From Candidatus Phyllobacterium onerii (GTDB lineage Bacteria; Pseudomonadota; Alphaproteobacteria; Rhizobiales; Rhizobiaceae), in NCBI RefSeq assembly GCF_028331445.1, contig NZ_JAQMHX010000020.1, positions 1-64,000 on the forward strand: a stretch of DNA of 64,000 bases, given 5' to 3'. Position numbers and translations under genes: made by a program. Under the pieces are notes generated by a model. That model did no database searches. It was not told where the DNA came from and saw nothing but the letters and a program-made list of their open reading frames with translations. Positions 27,739 to 36,743 of this stretch are shown here, piece after piece. The first letter of the stretch is position 1. Each line of letters starts with the position of its first letter.

Positions 27739-27861
27739 TGGAGCGTCACCTTGCAGCCATCCTAATTGCAGATGTCGTCGGCTATGGCCGTCTGAGCCGT
27801 ATCGACGAAGAAGGTACGCGCGCGCACTTCCAGACAGACCTGCACAAGCACGCTGCACGGT
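27739..27861 (+). pseudogene. TPR-type adenylate cyclase, N-terminal fragment
   Basis: A GTG frame reads ERHLAAILIADVVGYGRLSR followed by IDEEGTRAHFQTDLHKHA before a stop. This is the start of the class III cyclase domain in the rhizobial cyclases with C-terminal TPR repeats (ERRLAAILAADVVGYSRLM pattern, with both metal-site Asp positions). Only about 40 of more than 500 residues remain. Confidence 0.65.
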
Positions 27862-27973
27862 AAAACAACAGCCAGAGAGCGTTGCAGACCGTCGCCGCCA
27901 GTTGGAGGCCAAATTCAATCGCTTGAACCACACTTGGACAAGATGGTCTCATCAGATTTAGCCTTGGCGTTGA

Positions 27974-29404
27974 TCAGCTGAACCGACGGATTACTTCGAA
28001 GAGCTGATCACAGGATCGAGCCAGGTTTTTCGTTGGCGCGGTGGCGACACCAAGCAGGAGCGCAGACTCGGCGCTATCAGGCGACACATACCAGGGCGAA
28101 AGTGGCGCCGGCGACATGCCCAACGCCGAGACTTCGCGTACAACGGCCAAGTCCGGTGTTCCCCGCGGCAATTTCAGGAGAACAGCCAGCCCCGGCGCGG
28201 CAATGCTACTGGCATCAACGGATGCTCGAAAACAATCCAGCAGCGCCTGCCGCTTGGCGGCATAGGCGCGCTTGGTGCGCCGGAGATGGCGCATATAGTG
28301 CCCCTCGTGCATGAACTCGGCGGTTGCAAGCTGCAGCGCGGGGCCAGGTGGCGGCGCGAGGCAGGCTGCGACCTCCGCGAACGGAGAAATCAGTTCGCGC
28401 GGTGCGACCAGAAAGCCAAGGCGAAGCGTAGGACTGATCGTCTTGCTGAACGAGCCGATGTGAATGACGCGTCCATCCCGGTCGAGCGAAGCGAGCGCCG
28501 GCGCAGCCCTGCCCATCAGTTGCAGCTCGCTCAGATAGTCATCTTCGATCACCCAAACCTGGTTTGCTGCTGCCCATTCGAGCAGACGAAGACGCCGCTT
28601 GAGTGACAAGGCGGGGCCGAGCGGCGCTTGCTGACCGGGGGTCACCACGACGAGCTTCGCATCAGGATGGTGGCGCATGCCATGATCGATATCGATACCG
28701 TCTGCGTCAACGGGGATCGGAGCAATGGACAAGTGTGCGAGTTCGAGCCCTTTCCTGGCGAAGGGGAAGCCTGGATTCTCGACCCAGACACTTTGTCCGC
28801 CCAAGCCAAGAACGCTGAGCGTCAGACCCAGTCCCGCGCTGAACCCTCCGGTGATAATGATCTGCGATGGCGAGCAGCTGATGCCGCGAGCAACAGCAAG
28901 ATAACCGGCGATTTCCCGCCTCAATTCGATCTCGCCACGCGGATCGGGATAGATGGGGGGAGAACTCGCCTCGGCGCGCACGGCATTTGCACGAATACGT
29001 GCGAACAACGTTGCAGGAAAGGTCTCGGTTGCCGGCACACCCATCTGGAAGAGCGCAGGTCCCTGCGTCATCTCCAGATAAATCTCCATGAACGAGCCTG
29101 CGTCTGCCGGCTGCTCTTTCTTTACGACGGCCCGAGGACGTTGGGCGACGCGCGTGCCAGTCGCCCGCGAGGCCTCGATCAACTGGGCAGCGGCCAGTTT
29201 CTCATATGCGGTCCGCACGGTACCCCGCGCGACACCGAGTTGGGCAGCGAGGTCCTGCCATGAGGGTAGGCGTGCGCCGGGCTCCAGCACACCATTCTCG
29301 ATGGCCGTCGTCACCCCGCGTCGGATCTGCTCGGCCAGAGGCATCTTTGCCGTACGGTCGACAGTCAGGTTCAGCCGCTTGTTCATGCTGCCGTAGTACA
29401 GCAT
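27974..29404 (-). CDS. MocR-family regulator (GntR DNA-binding + aminotransferase-like)
   Basis: A 476-residue fusion. Residues about 10-85 form a GntR winged helix (MPLAEQIRRGVTTAIENGVL, SWQDLAAQLGVARGTVRTAY), and the rest is a fold-type I aminotransferase domain. The PLP-binding lysine is in HIGSFSKTISP (Lys about 321), and IIITGGFSAGLGLTLSVLG, VWVENPGFPFARKGLE and VIEDDYLSEL are typical. MocR regulators use PLP as cofactor and often control a divergent neighbour; here a cupin gene starts 73 bases away on the other strand. The open frame runs upstream to 29794, antisense to that gene, so the start at 29404 (or ATG 29386) is preferred. Confidence 0.88.
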   Translation of the reverse strand: MLYYGSMNKRLNLTVDRTAKMPLAEQIRRGVTTAIENGVLEPGARLPSWQDLAAQLGVARGTVRTAYEKLAAAQLIEASRATGTRVAQRPRAVVKKEQPADAGSFMEIYLEMTQGPALFQMGVPATETFPATLFARIRANAVRAEASSPPIYPDPRGEIELRREIAGYLAVARGISCSPSQIIITGGFSAGLGLTLSVLGLGGQSVWVENPGFPFARKGLELAHLSIAPIPVDADGIDIDHGMRHHPDAKLVVVTPGQQAPLGPALSLKRRLRLLEWAAANQVWVIEDDYLSELQLMGRAAPALASLDRDGRVIHIGSFSKTISPTLRLGFLVAPRELISPFAEVAACLAPPPGPALQLATAEFMHEGHYMRHLRRTKRAYAAKRQALLDCFRASVDASSIAAPGLAVLLKLPRGTPDLAVVREVSALGMSPAPLSPWYVSPDSAESALLLGVATAPTKNLARSCDQLFEVIRRFS

Positions 29405-29476
29405 TTTGTCGCGTTCTTGGTGCTTTTTTTCTGGCCCACCAGGACGCATCTTTATGTTACAAAAAGGAGAAAGCCC

Positions 29477-29893
29477 TTGAAGGTCCGTACCATTGTTGCT
29501 ACCTGCGCCGTGCTCGCCTTGGCGGGTACCGGCTCCACCCCGGCTCATGAGAGTCAAGCCGAAACGGTCACGCCTAAATTCGATCAGGCGATCCCGAACA
29601 TCCCCGGCAAGTCGCTCGTCGCTGTGGAAGTCGACTATGCACCTGCCGCAGCTTCCCCGCCGCACACACACGCGAAGTCCGCCTTCATCTACGCCTATGT
29701 GATCTCGGGCGCGATCGAGTCGAAGGTGAACAATGGCGAGTCCCGCATCTACAAAGCTGGCGAGAGCTGGTCCGAACCGCCAAACGCCAGCCATTCAATC
29801 AGCCGCAATGCGAGCAAGACCGAGCCGGCGAAGTTGCTCGCGGTCTTCGTCGTCGACTCTGACGACAAGGCGCTCACCACCCCTGTCAAATGA
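29477..29893 (+). CDS. Exported cupin-domain protein
   Basis: A 138-residue protein read from TTG 29477, with AAGGAG at 29464-29469. The signal peptide is KVRTIVATCAVLALAGTG ... PAHES. The cupin core shows motif 1 (ASPPHTHAKSAFIYAYVISG with two His and a Glu-like position) and motif 2 (PPNASHSISRNAS). It may bind a metal and sense or modify a small compound in the periplasm. It is divergent from the MocR gene, probably its regulator, and is followed 19 bases later by the stump of a carboxymuconolactone decarboxylase-like gene, a common partner of cupins. Confidence 0.78.
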   Translation: MKVRTIVATCAVLALAGTGSTPAHESQAETVTPKFDQAIPNIPGKSLVAVEVDYAPAAASPPHTHAKSAFIYAYVISGAIESKVNNGESRIYKAGESWSEPPNASHSISRNASKTEPAKLLAVFVVDSDDKALTTPVK

Positions 29894-29912
29894 GACCGAA
29901 GGAACAAGAACG

Positions 29913-29999
29913 ATGACCAAGAGGCTCGATTACGACCAGACCGCTCCCAAAGGGCACAAGGCGCTCGGCCATTTAAGATGGCTTGAAGCATTGGTCTGA
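29913..29999 (+). pseudogene. Carboxymuconolactone decarboxylase-like gene, 5' stump
   Basis: An ATG at 29913 opens MTKRLDYDQTAPKGHKALGH then WLEALV and a stop. The first 20 residues match the start of AhpD/CMD-family proteins (which continue to a CxxC motif). The remaining 120 residues are missing, so this looks like a deletion end point. Sequence after 30000 is unrelated. Confidence 0.5.
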
Positions 30000-30133
30000 G
30001 GCCACTGGGGTTGGCCGACAAAGATCCCCAATTTCACCGAAGGGATTTTTGCACGCTGATGCGAAACTCTCGGTGGGTTGCCGGAAAATGACCCAGAGTA
30101 TCCAGCAGCGATCAAGCAACGATTAGGAAAACC

Positions 30134-30778
30134 ATGATGCTCAAACAAATAGCGGGAGTGCGCATACCCGACAGTAAGATCGGACGCGAAGTGACACAGC
30201 TCATTCGTGACACCGAGAGCGAGTTGCTCTTCCATCACTCGGTCCGGGTGTATTTCTGGGGATCCTTGGCAGGAAATCGGATGGAGCTGAACTTTGATCC
30301 GGAACTGCTTTACACGGCCGCCATGTTTCACGACATCGGCCTCACCGCACGTTATGAAAACAGCCAGCTACGCTTTGAAGTGGATGGCGCGAATGCAGCG
30401 CGCGAATTTCTTCAGGGGCACGGGATCTCCGAAAGCGATATCGAGACGGTCTGGAACGCCGTCGCTCTCCACACTACTCCTGGCGTACCCCAATATATGC
30501 GTCCCGAGATTGCGCTGGTGCAGGCGGGGGCTGGCATGGATGTGGCCGGCCGTGGCTATGATCAATTTACCGATGCGCAGCGCGAGGCCGTTACAGCCGC
30601 TTTTCCCCGAGAGACCTGCTGCAACGACGGAATCATTGACGCATTTTATCAGGGCATGAAACATCGCCCCGACAGCACCTTCGGCACCTTCAACGATGAT
30701 GTCCTGGCGTTCAAAGATCCCAACTTTCGGCGGATTGATATGTGCAGCGTCATCCTTGCCTCAAGATGGAATAGTTGA
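30134..30778 (+). CDS. HD-domain phosphohydrolase-like protein
   Basis: A 214-residue protein of the HD superfamily, closest in pattern to cyanamide-hydratase-like HD proteins. Metal-site residues appear as LLFHHSVRVYFWGSL, then LLYTAAMFHDIGLTARY (the HD pair) and VWNAVALHTTPGVP (later His). The C-terminal part (FPRETCCNDGIIDAFYQGM) is conserved in the group. ATG 30134 is followed by a second ATG at 30137, with an AGGA site upstream. Such proteins hydrolyse phosphoesters or nitrile/cyanamide-like compounds; the substrate here is not known. It stands apart from the MocR/cupin pair. Confidence 0.75.
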   Translation: MMLKQIAGVRIPDSKIGREVTQLIRDTESELLFHHSVRVYFWGSLAGNRMELNFDPELLYTAAMFHDIGLTARYENSQLRFEVDGANAAREFLQGHGISESDIETVWNAVALHTTPGVPQYMRPEIALVQAGAGMDVAGRGYDQFTDAQREAVTAAFPRETCCNDGIIDAFYQGMKHRPDSTFGTFNDDVLAFKDPNFRRIDMCSVILASRWNS

Positions 30779-30785
30779 ATGCAGC

Positions 30786-31240
30786 TTTTCGCCCAGAGCC
30801 GAGGCTGCGGTTCCGGAACTCATCGGCACCGCCCGTATGGCGGCTCCGCTTCCGCAAACGGCAACCGGCTTCGATCTTTTCGGCGACTACACCGAGATTT
30901 CCAACCGCTGCCTGCCAATGAAGCCATGCAGCTGTTGAATGGCTATTTCGACACAGTGGTCCTCGCAATTGCGGGCAAGGGCGATGAAGTGCTGAGGTTC
31001 ATGGGCGACGCTGTGCGCGCATTCTTCCCGGTTACCGGGCGGCATGGCGGCGGTTGCTGCCTACCGGGCAGCGACGGAAATCCTGGAAAAAAACCGAGAC
31101 AACGCAAATCGCCGCAAGAAAATCGAGCGTGGGGCGTGGCCCTGCATCGTCGCGAAGTCAGCTACGTAATCTCGCTTCTGTCCGCCGTCTCGATCCACGC
31201 TGATTGGCCCAGACCGCAACATGGCGATGGTAGGAACTGC
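30786..31240 (+). pseudogene. Class III cyclase, decayed catalytic domain
   Basis: In one frame GFDLFGDYTEISNR appears and the next frame continues with ANEAMQLLNGYFDTVVLAIA, then GKGDEVLRFMGDAVRAFFPV. A third frame holds VAAYRAATEILEKNRDNAN. In order these are the metal-site strand, the LLNxYFD helix, the FMGD second metal site and the following helix of a class III cyclase. At least three frameshifts make it inactive. The N-terminal sensor half is missing. Confidence 0.7.
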
Positions 31241-31378
31241 TTATGTCGGCATCTTTCGTAAGTGCAGGTTCTGGGATCGAGAATTCCATTGGGATTCGAC
31301 CGTTGTAAAGGCTTCAAAAATCCACTCGAACTCCTTGAAAGAAAATGAAATCGACAATCAAGGCGAAAGGAAGTGACA

Positions 31379-32365
31379 ATGAGCACGAATGAGCAAAAGG
31401 CTGCACCGGCCAAGGGCCGCAAGGACCACTTCATGATGGCTTGGCGGGTTCATGAATTCGGACCACCGGATGTCATGGCGTTCGAGAAGATCGACTGCCC
31501 GCAGCCGGGACCCGGCGAAGTGCTGATCCGGGTGCGCGCCGTCGGCGTCGGCCCCTGGGACGGCTGGATAAGAGCCGGCAAGAGCGCCTTGCCGCAACCT
31601 TTGCCCCTTACCCTCGGGTCGGACCTGTCGGGTATTGTCGAGTCGGTCGGCCCTGACGTGAGGAATTTTGCAACGGGCGATGAAGTCTTTGGCGTAACGA
31701 ACGGTCAGTTCGTTGGTGCCTATGCCGAATACGCCATCGCGTCAGCCAAGATGATCGCGAAGAAGCCAGTCTCACTCGACTACAATGCAGCGGCGTCGGT
31801 TCCGGTCGTGGCTGTTACGGCCTGGCAGGCGCTCTTTGAGCATGGAAAACTTGCAGCCGGCCAGATAGTCATTATTCACGGTGGTGCAGGAAGTGTCGGT
31901 GCCTACGCGGTGCAGCTGGCGCATCGGGCCGGTATTCGTGTCGTTGCGACTGCCAGCGCCGCAGACCTTGCCTATGTTCGCAGCCTTGGCGCGGATGAAG
32001 CGGTCGATTACAAGAGCGAGGATCTTGAAAAGCATTTGGGGCAGGCCGATGTGGTTATTGATCTCGTCGGTGGAAGGACGCAAGATCGTTCTTTCAATCT
32101 GCTTCGTCGTGGCGGCAAGCTTGTCTCCGCTGTCTCGCAACCCGATCAGGAAGAGGCCGAACGTCATGGCGTCGAAGCTTTTTTCTTCCTCGTGGAGGTG
32201 ACCGGCGATCGCCTTGCGAAAATCGCTGACTTCATCGACAACGGGAAGATGAGGACACAGGTCGGCGCGGTACTCTCCTTGGCTGAAGCGAGGACCGCCC
32301 ATGAAATGCTGGAAGGCATTTTGCCCCGGCCCCGCGGAAAAATCGTTCTCGATGTCCCAACGTGA
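31379..32365 (+). CDS. NADPH:quinone oxidoreductase-like zinc-less MDR protein
   Basis: A 328-residue medium-chain dehydrogenase/reductase. The catalytic half has WRVHEFGPPDVMAFEKIDCP and GEVLIRVRAVGVGPWDGWIR, without the catalytic zinc cysteine/histidine set. The Rossmann half has VIIHGGAGSVGAYAVQLAH (AxxGxxG variant) and ATASAADLAYVRSLGADEAV. This places it among quinone oxidoreductase-like proteins reducing quinones or enones with NADPH. The ATG at 31379 has AAGGAAG upstream; a GTG at 31373 is in frame. It is followed by a cyclase relic on the opposite strand. Confidence 0.85.
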   Translation: MSTNEQKAAPAKGRKDHFMMAWRVHEFGPPDVMAFEKIDCPQPGPGEVLIRVRAVGVGPWDGWIRAGKSALPQPLPLTLGSDLSGIVESVGPDVRNFATGDEVFGVTNGQFVGAYAEYAIASAKMIAKKPVSLDYNAAASVPVVAVTAWQALFEHGKLAAGQIVIIHGGAGSVGAYAVQLAHRAGIRVVATASAADLAYVRSLGADEAVDYKSEDLEKHLGQADVVIDLVGGRTQDRSFNLLRRGGKLVSAVSQPDQEEAERHGVEAFFFLVEVTGDRLAKIADFIDNGKMRTQVGAVLSLAEARTAHEMLEGILPRPRGKIVLDVPT

Positions 32366-32399
32366 CGGTGGAGCACCGCTCGGATAGCACGTCCGCGCC

Positions 32400-32704
32400 T
32401 CTAAGCGGCAAGCGTCTCCAGTTCAAATTGAAGCCGGGCCGATATTGCCATGCATGACATCGCAGTATCAACGACAATACCATAGTCGAGCGGTGGGCGC
32501 TCGGCTCGACTATGCTCTTATTCAATGTGGCCATGCAATTTGCGCCTCGCCGATTGCCTTGAGGAGATCGGCGCATGCCATTGGGTTGCTCAGTGGGAAC
32601 ATCGCCGAGAGTCCGTCGCCCCAGCAATTTGAGATTTCACCACCACGTTCCTCAAAGATCCGGAATAGCATCAGAAAGGCCTTTTAAAAGTCGATTACAT
32701 CATC
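32400..32704 (-). pseudogene. Class III cyclase remnant related to the gene at 8776
   Basis: Minus-strand fragments read DDVIDF then RIFEERGGEISNCWGDGLSA, MFPLSNPMACADLLKAIGEA and HAWQYRPGFNLNW. They align in order with DDVIEL, IEKHGGEILKFMGDGLLAIF, ACADLLQAIREAQ and MYGNIGS of the intact cyclase at 8776. Stops and frameshifts are present, and FMGDG has become CWGDG. It is a decayed near paralogue. Confidence 0.7.
32481..32514. repeat. Perfect 11-base inverted repeat
   Basis: CATAGTCGAGC at 32481-32491 and its exact complement GCTCGACTATG at 32504-32514, with a 12-base loop. It lies inside the cyclase relic, 116 bases after the oxidoreductase stop. It could serve as a terminator for that gene, though no clear T-run follows. 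Confidence 0.7.
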
Positions 32705-32845
32705 GTACGGGTCGGAATAAATTCAGAAGCGCTGGGACGGCTTGCCGTTTCTCCAGAGCAGCTGGATTTATCTCACGGCGATGCGTACAACGTGCGCCGC
32801 TTATTTCGGAAATCTTGGAAGCTTCACTTCAAACAGTACACACCG

Positions 32846-33100
32846 CCTAAAAGGAACATCGCGACAAAAATGGTCTCGCCGACGACGAACGCAACGGCTT
32901 GGGCACCCGCATATGAAATTGATAAAGCGAAGTCTTCATACCGACCGCTAGCATTCCTCCCGGCAGTGCCCAGCGAGATCGTTCGGCACCGAAGGTCAAC
33001 AAGACCATGGGCATAACTCCGGCCGAATTCGCGCTCGCCAGAACGAGGAACGCCAAAAGGAATCCGGGTATTATGGTTTGGCGCTTCACGTTTCCACCGG
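32846..33100 (-). pseudogene. YeiH/UPF0324-type membrane protein, C-terminal remnant
   Basis: Minus-strand frames give IIPGFLLAFLVLASANSAGV followed by ISRWAL..., AVGMKTSLYQFHM and, in another frame, VGETIFVAMFLLG. The order matches the last three helices of YeiH-family putative sulfate exporters (PWFxxxFxxLxxxNS, then xxGMKTSL, then the final helix). Frameshifts are present. Just upstream (33150-33281) a piece reading GVFEMHDGQIIR recalls SnoaL-like proteins but is too short to call. Confidence 0.5.
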
Positions 33101-33281
33101 CCGCGAGACGGTGTTGAGGGTGACGCAAATTCCGATGCCGCGGGCGACCGTCTGGACCATCATCAAAATCAAGTTGCATGGCGTCAGCCTTTCGAATGAT
33201 TTGGCCGTCGTGCATTTCGAACACGCCATCGCCGCCGCCTTGCGCGTAAAAATCTACCTCCAGATTATCCCACGTCCCCAT

Positions 33282-33815
33282 GTGTTTCTGCGCAAGAGCA
33301 ACAAACGATAGGTGCTCGGCTCTACATCCTTATGCAGTGACCAGATGGTTTGGCACTTAGGGGATTCGAGTTTGCTATGGATGCGTTGGTTCACCGCATC
33401 CTGCATGAAGGGCCTTGTCGCGCTTCGCATCGCGACGGTTTTAGCAATTCATATTTTCTGGTTGGCCGGGTGCAAGCGACGACTTCTGTATTTGGGAGGC
33501 CCTGATCGAACAGGGTCATCACCGTTCGCGCGAGACTATCCGTATCTTCGGGGCGCGCGCAGCTACCTGAGTTCCCCCCACTCTCCTGATAACAGCTCAA
33601 AGTCATAATACAAAAAACTGAAATTTGTATCTTGACATGATCTCATTCGGCTAATAGCGGTAGCAACTTCGGGAGGACGATTGAACACCGCGTGCAGCCT
33701 TCGGCCTGGTCCAGTGCTGACGGTCATAATCTGTGCACAGCGGCTGAACTCGTGGATTCTGCCAGCTCCGATGGGTCAATAACCCGTCGATTTTCGAAAT
33801 GGGGAGGAACTCATC
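33282..33815. other. Intergenic region before the TRAP operon
   Basis: No supported gene. A TTGACA hexamer at 33632-33637 lies upstream of the TRAP binding-protein gene and may be part of its promoter or operator; no well-spaced -10 was found. The rest appears decayed. Confidence 0.35.
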
Positions 33816-34790
33816 ATGTATTTTTCCAAGCCGACAACGACAGCCATTGCCATTGGTGCGCTGATGATCGGAGCTGCAAGCGCTCAGACCGTACTTCGTT
33901 CGGCCGATACCCATCCTGATGGTTATCCGACGGTTGAAGCGGTCAAATATATGGGCGAACTTATCAAGGAGCGCACCGCCGGGCGTTACTCGGTCGAGGT
34001 CTATCATTCCGCGCAGCTGGGCGAGGAGAAGGATACGATAGAACAGACGCAGGCCGGCGTCCTTGATTTCAACCGCGTGTCAATGGGCCCCTTCAACGGC
34101 GTTGTCCCGGTGACGCAGATACCCTCGCTGCCCTATATATTCCGGTCCGCAGACCATATGCGCAAAACGATGGACGGACCGATTGGGGCTGAAATCCTCA
34201 AGGCGTTCGATACGCACAATCTCGTCGGCCTGGCTTTCTACGATTCCGGAGCCCGATCTTTCTACAACTCCAGGAAAGCCATCACCTCTCTCGCCGACCT
34301 GAAGGGGATGAAGTTCCGCGTCATCCAGTCCGATGTGTTTGTCGACATGGTCAACAACCTTGGAGCCAATGCTACGCCGATGGCCTATGGCGAGGTCTAT
34401 TCCGCTCTTGAGACCGGCGTCATTGACGGAGCCGAAAACAACTGGCCGAGCTTCGAATCCGCCAAACACTACGAAGTTGCCCAGTTCATCACTTTAGATG
34501 AACACCAGATGGTCCCGGAAGTCCTCGTCATGTCGAAATCGAGCTGGGACAAGCTTACTCCCGAGGACCAGGCCATCGTGCGTCAGGCGGCAAAGGACAG
34601 TGTTGCCAAAATGCGGGAGCTCTGGGACGCTCGCGAAAAGAAATCCCGCGCAACCGTTGAGGCCGCGGGAGTGAAGGTGAGCGAGATCGACAAGCAACCG
34701 CTGATCGACGCGATGAAGCCCGTCTACGAAAAATATCTGTCGACGCCGGAGTTGAAAGACCTCGCCGCCCGCATTCAGGCAACCAAGTAA
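33816..34790 (+). CDS. dctP: TRAP transporter substrate-binding protein (DctP)
   Basis: A 324-residue periplasmic protein with a signal peptide ([17 protein letters not shown], cut before QTV). It has the DctP fold: [40 protein letters not shown], then the conserved Arg block [20 protein letters not shown] that binds a carboxylate, and [28 protein letters not shown] precedes the ATG. Together with the next two genes it forms a TRAP importer for an organic acid. Position beside apiose/apionate genes suggests a sugar acid such as apionate or isoapionate; this is inference. A strong stem-loop follows the stop. Confidence 0.9.
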   Translation: MYFSKPTTTAIAIGALMIGAASAQTVLRSADTHPDGYPTVEAVKYMGELIKERTAGRYSVEVYHSAQLGEEKDTIEQTQAGVLDFNRVSMGPFNGVVPVTQIPSLPYIFRSADHMRKTMDGPIGAEILKAFDTHNLVGLAFYDSGARSFYNSRKAITSLADLKGMKFRVIQSDVFVDMVNNLGANATPMAYGEVYSALETGVIDGAENNWPSFESAKHYEVAQFITLDEHQMVPEVLVMSKSSWDKLTPEDQAIVRQAAKDSVAKMRELWDAREKKSRATVEAAGVKVSEIDKQPLIDAMKPVYEKYLSTPELKDLAARIQATK

Positions 34791-34800
34791 TCCTTGTGAC

Positions 34801-34829
34801 CACAACGGCAGTTCCGCACTGCCGTTGTG
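34801..34829. terminator. Stem-loop between dctP and dctQ
   Basis: CACAACGGCAG and CTGCCGTTGTG form a perfect 11-base stem with a 7-base loop. No T-run follows, so rather than a full stop it probably stabilises the upstream dctP message or attenuates reading into dctQM, giving more binding protein than membrane parts. Confidence 0.6.
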
Positions 34830-34854
34830 TCCTGACAGGAAAGAAAAGCTGTAG

Positions 34855-35445
34855 ATGACCGGCAACAACAATTCGCAACAAGGTTTGGCTTCCGCGGCAA
34901 GGAGAACGCGCCTGCTTCGCATCGGCGCGATGCTGACGAAAGTCAGCGATGGAGCCCTGTACCTTGCCGGCTTTGGCCTCGTCGTCATGACCGTCCTTGT
35001 CGCCTATCAGGTTTTCTCCCGCTTCATTCTGAACTCGTCACCGAGCTGGACAGAAACCAGCGCCATCATGATCATGAGCTGGTTCATTTTCCTCGGCGCG
35101 GCCATCGGCGTTCGCGAGAATTTCCATATGGGTTTCGACGTGCTTCTGTACGTCCTGCCACAGGGAAGCAAAGGGGCTCTGCGCGCATTTTCCGATGTGA
35201 TCGTTCTTACTTTCGGTATCGGCATGGTTTGGTACGGCTGCAAGCTTGTGATGCTCACATGGCAATCCACCATTCCATCGCTTGGTCTGCCCGCTGGCTT
35301 CGATTATCTCCCGCTGACCACGGGCGGCATTCTGATCAGCCTGTTTTCGCTGGAGCGCATCGTGATGCGATGGGCCGGGATCAGCGTGGACAAGGATATC
35401 AACCTTGAAGACGTTCCCGACATGCCTGTCGTGCAGGAGGCTTGA
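34855..35445 (+). CDS. dctQ: TRAP transporter small permease (DctQ)
   Basis: A 196-residue membrane protein with four helices. The DctQ hallmark is the second-helix block VVMTVLVAYQVFSRFILNSS followed by PSWTETSAIMIMSWFIFLGA and an IGVRENFHMGFDVL segment; the last helix region is PLTTGGILISLFSLERIV. It joins DctM in the TRAP complex. The start at 34855 follows a GGAAAG site. It ends three bases before dctM. Confidence 0.9.
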   Translation: MTGNNNSQQGLASAARRTRLLRIGAMLTKVSDGALYLAGFGLVVMTVLVAYQVFSRFILNSSPSWTETSAIMIMSWFIFLGAAIGVRENFHMGFDVLLYVLPQGSKGALRAFSDVIVLTFGIGMVWYGCKLVMLTWQSTIPSLGLPAGFDYLPLTTGGILISLFSLERIVMRWAGISVDKDINLEDVPDMPVVQEA

Positions 35446-35448
35446 GTC

Positions 35449-36729
35449 ATGGAGCTGTGGATTCTCTTTGGCTTCTTCACGTTCCTGATGTTTATCGGCA
35501 CGCCGATCGCCTTTTGCCTTGGCGCAGCCAGCTTCGCCACCGTGCTTTACCTCGGTCTGCCGCCACTGGTCGTCTTCCAGCGACTGAATTCCGGCATGAA
35601 TGTTTTTTCGCTGATGGCCGTGCCGTTTTTCATCTACGCCGGAGACCTCATGGTTCGCGGCGGCATCGCCCATCGCATCATCGCCTTTGCCGGTTCGCTT
35701 GTCGGGCATTTGCGGGGCGGGCTCGGACAAGTCAACATCGTGACGGCAACACTGTTTGGCGGCATTTCGGGCTCGGCCGTTGCCGAAGCCGCCGCGGTTG
35801 GCGGGCTGATGATTCCGCAAATGAAAGCAAGGGGATATGGTGCAGACTACGCGGTCAATGTTACCTCCATGGCAGCACTGATCGCACTGCTTTTGCCGCC
35901 TTCCCAAAACATGATCATTTATTCCATTGCCGGCGGTGGAAAGATCTCAATCGCCGATCTGTTCACCGCCGGCATTCTCCCGGGCCTCCTGCTGGCAGTC
36001 TCGCTCATGGTCACAGCCTATATCGTTGCCCGCAAGCGGGGCTACCCGACGGAGCCCTTTCAGGGCTTCGCCCAGGTCGGCCGTTTCGCCGTCATTGCCG
36101 TCCCGGGCCTGCTGTTGATCGCCATCATTTTCGGCGGCGTGCGTTCAGGGATTTTCACCGCAACAGAAAGCTCTTGTATCGCCGTTATCTATGCCTTGCT
36201 GGTGACGGTGCTGGGTTACAGATCGATGCGTTGGGACGATTTCGTCCATGCCACGCAAGGTGCGGTGCGCACCACAGCAATGGTGCTGCTGATAATTGGC
36301 ACTGCGGCTTCATTTAGCTGGCTTATGGCCTATCTCAAAGTTCCTTTGGCGCTGATCGCAGGAATGAATGCCATCTCCACAGACCCGCTGGTCGTTCTGC
36401 TCCTGCTGAATGTCCTGATGCTGCTTCTTGGTACGTTCATGGACATGGGCCCCATGATTATCATCTGCACACCGATCTTCCTTCCGATGGCCCAGCACTA
36501 TGGAGTCGACCCGGTCCATTTTGGCGTCATCCTCATTCTCAATCTTGGTATCGGATTGAACACTCCGCCCGTTGGCACCGTCCAGTTTGTCGCGTGTGCC
36601 GTGGGCAAGATCACTGTGTGGCAAGCCATGCGTTCCATATGGCCCTTCTACGGCGCCGGAATTGTGGTTCTGGGTCTTGTCACCTATATTCCGGCCATCT
36701 CGCTCTGGCTTCCGAGCGTGTTCAAATAG
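35449..36729 (+). CDS. dctM: TRAP transporter large permease (DctM)
   Basis: A 426-residue protein with about 12 hydrophobic helices. DctM signatures include FLMFIGTPIAFCLGAASF, NVFSLMAVPFFIYAGDLM, TATLFGGISGSAVAEAAAVG, LLPPSQNMIIYSIAGGG, LGTFMDMGPMIIICTPIFLP and GLNTPPVGTVQFVACAVGKI. It carries the sodium-driven transport path. GGAGG lies 10 bases before the ATG, inside the end of dctQ. A GntR regulator follows 14 bases after the stop. Confidence 0.93.
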   Translation: MELWILFGFFTFLMFIGTPIAFCLGAASFATVLYLGLPPLVVFQRLNSGMNVFSLMAVPFFIYAGDLMVRGGIAHRIIAFAGSLVGHLRGGLGQVNIVTATLFGGISGSAVAEAAAVGGLMIPQMKARGYGADYAVNVTSMAALIALLLPPSQNMIIYSIAGGGKISIADLFTAGILPGLLLAVSLMVTAYIVARKRGYPTEPFQGFAQVGRFAVIAVPGLLLIAIIFGGVRSGIFTATESSCIAVIYALLVTVLGYRSMRWDDFVHATQGAVRTTAMVLLIIGTAASFSWLMAYLKVPLALIAGMNAISTDPLVVLLLLNVLMLLLGTFMDMGPMIIICTPIFLPMAQHYGVDPVHFGVILILNLGIGLNTPPVGTVQFVACAVGKITVWQAMRSIWPFYGAGIVVLGLVTYIPAISLWLPSVFK

Positions 36730-36743
36730 AGGTGGCACCGGCA

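Noticed and set aside
29405-29794. N-terminal extension of the MocR protein to 606 residues
   Set aside because: The extra part is antisense to the cupin gene and does not resemble the MocR N-terminus, which starts near MNKRLNL.
8776-32704. Cyclase followed by a dead oxidoreductase (10 kb) and oxidoreductase followed by a dead cyclase (32 kb), as if an inverted duplication with reciprocal loss
   Set aside because: The cyclases match each other, but the two oxidoreductases belong to different subfamilies at their C-termini (YALAEAARAP...ESR against SLAEARTAHEMLEG), so the symmetry is probably chance.
33150-33281. Possible SnoaL/epoxide-hydrolase-like fragment
   Set aside because: Only one short block (GVFEMHDGQIIR) resembles the family, too little for a call.
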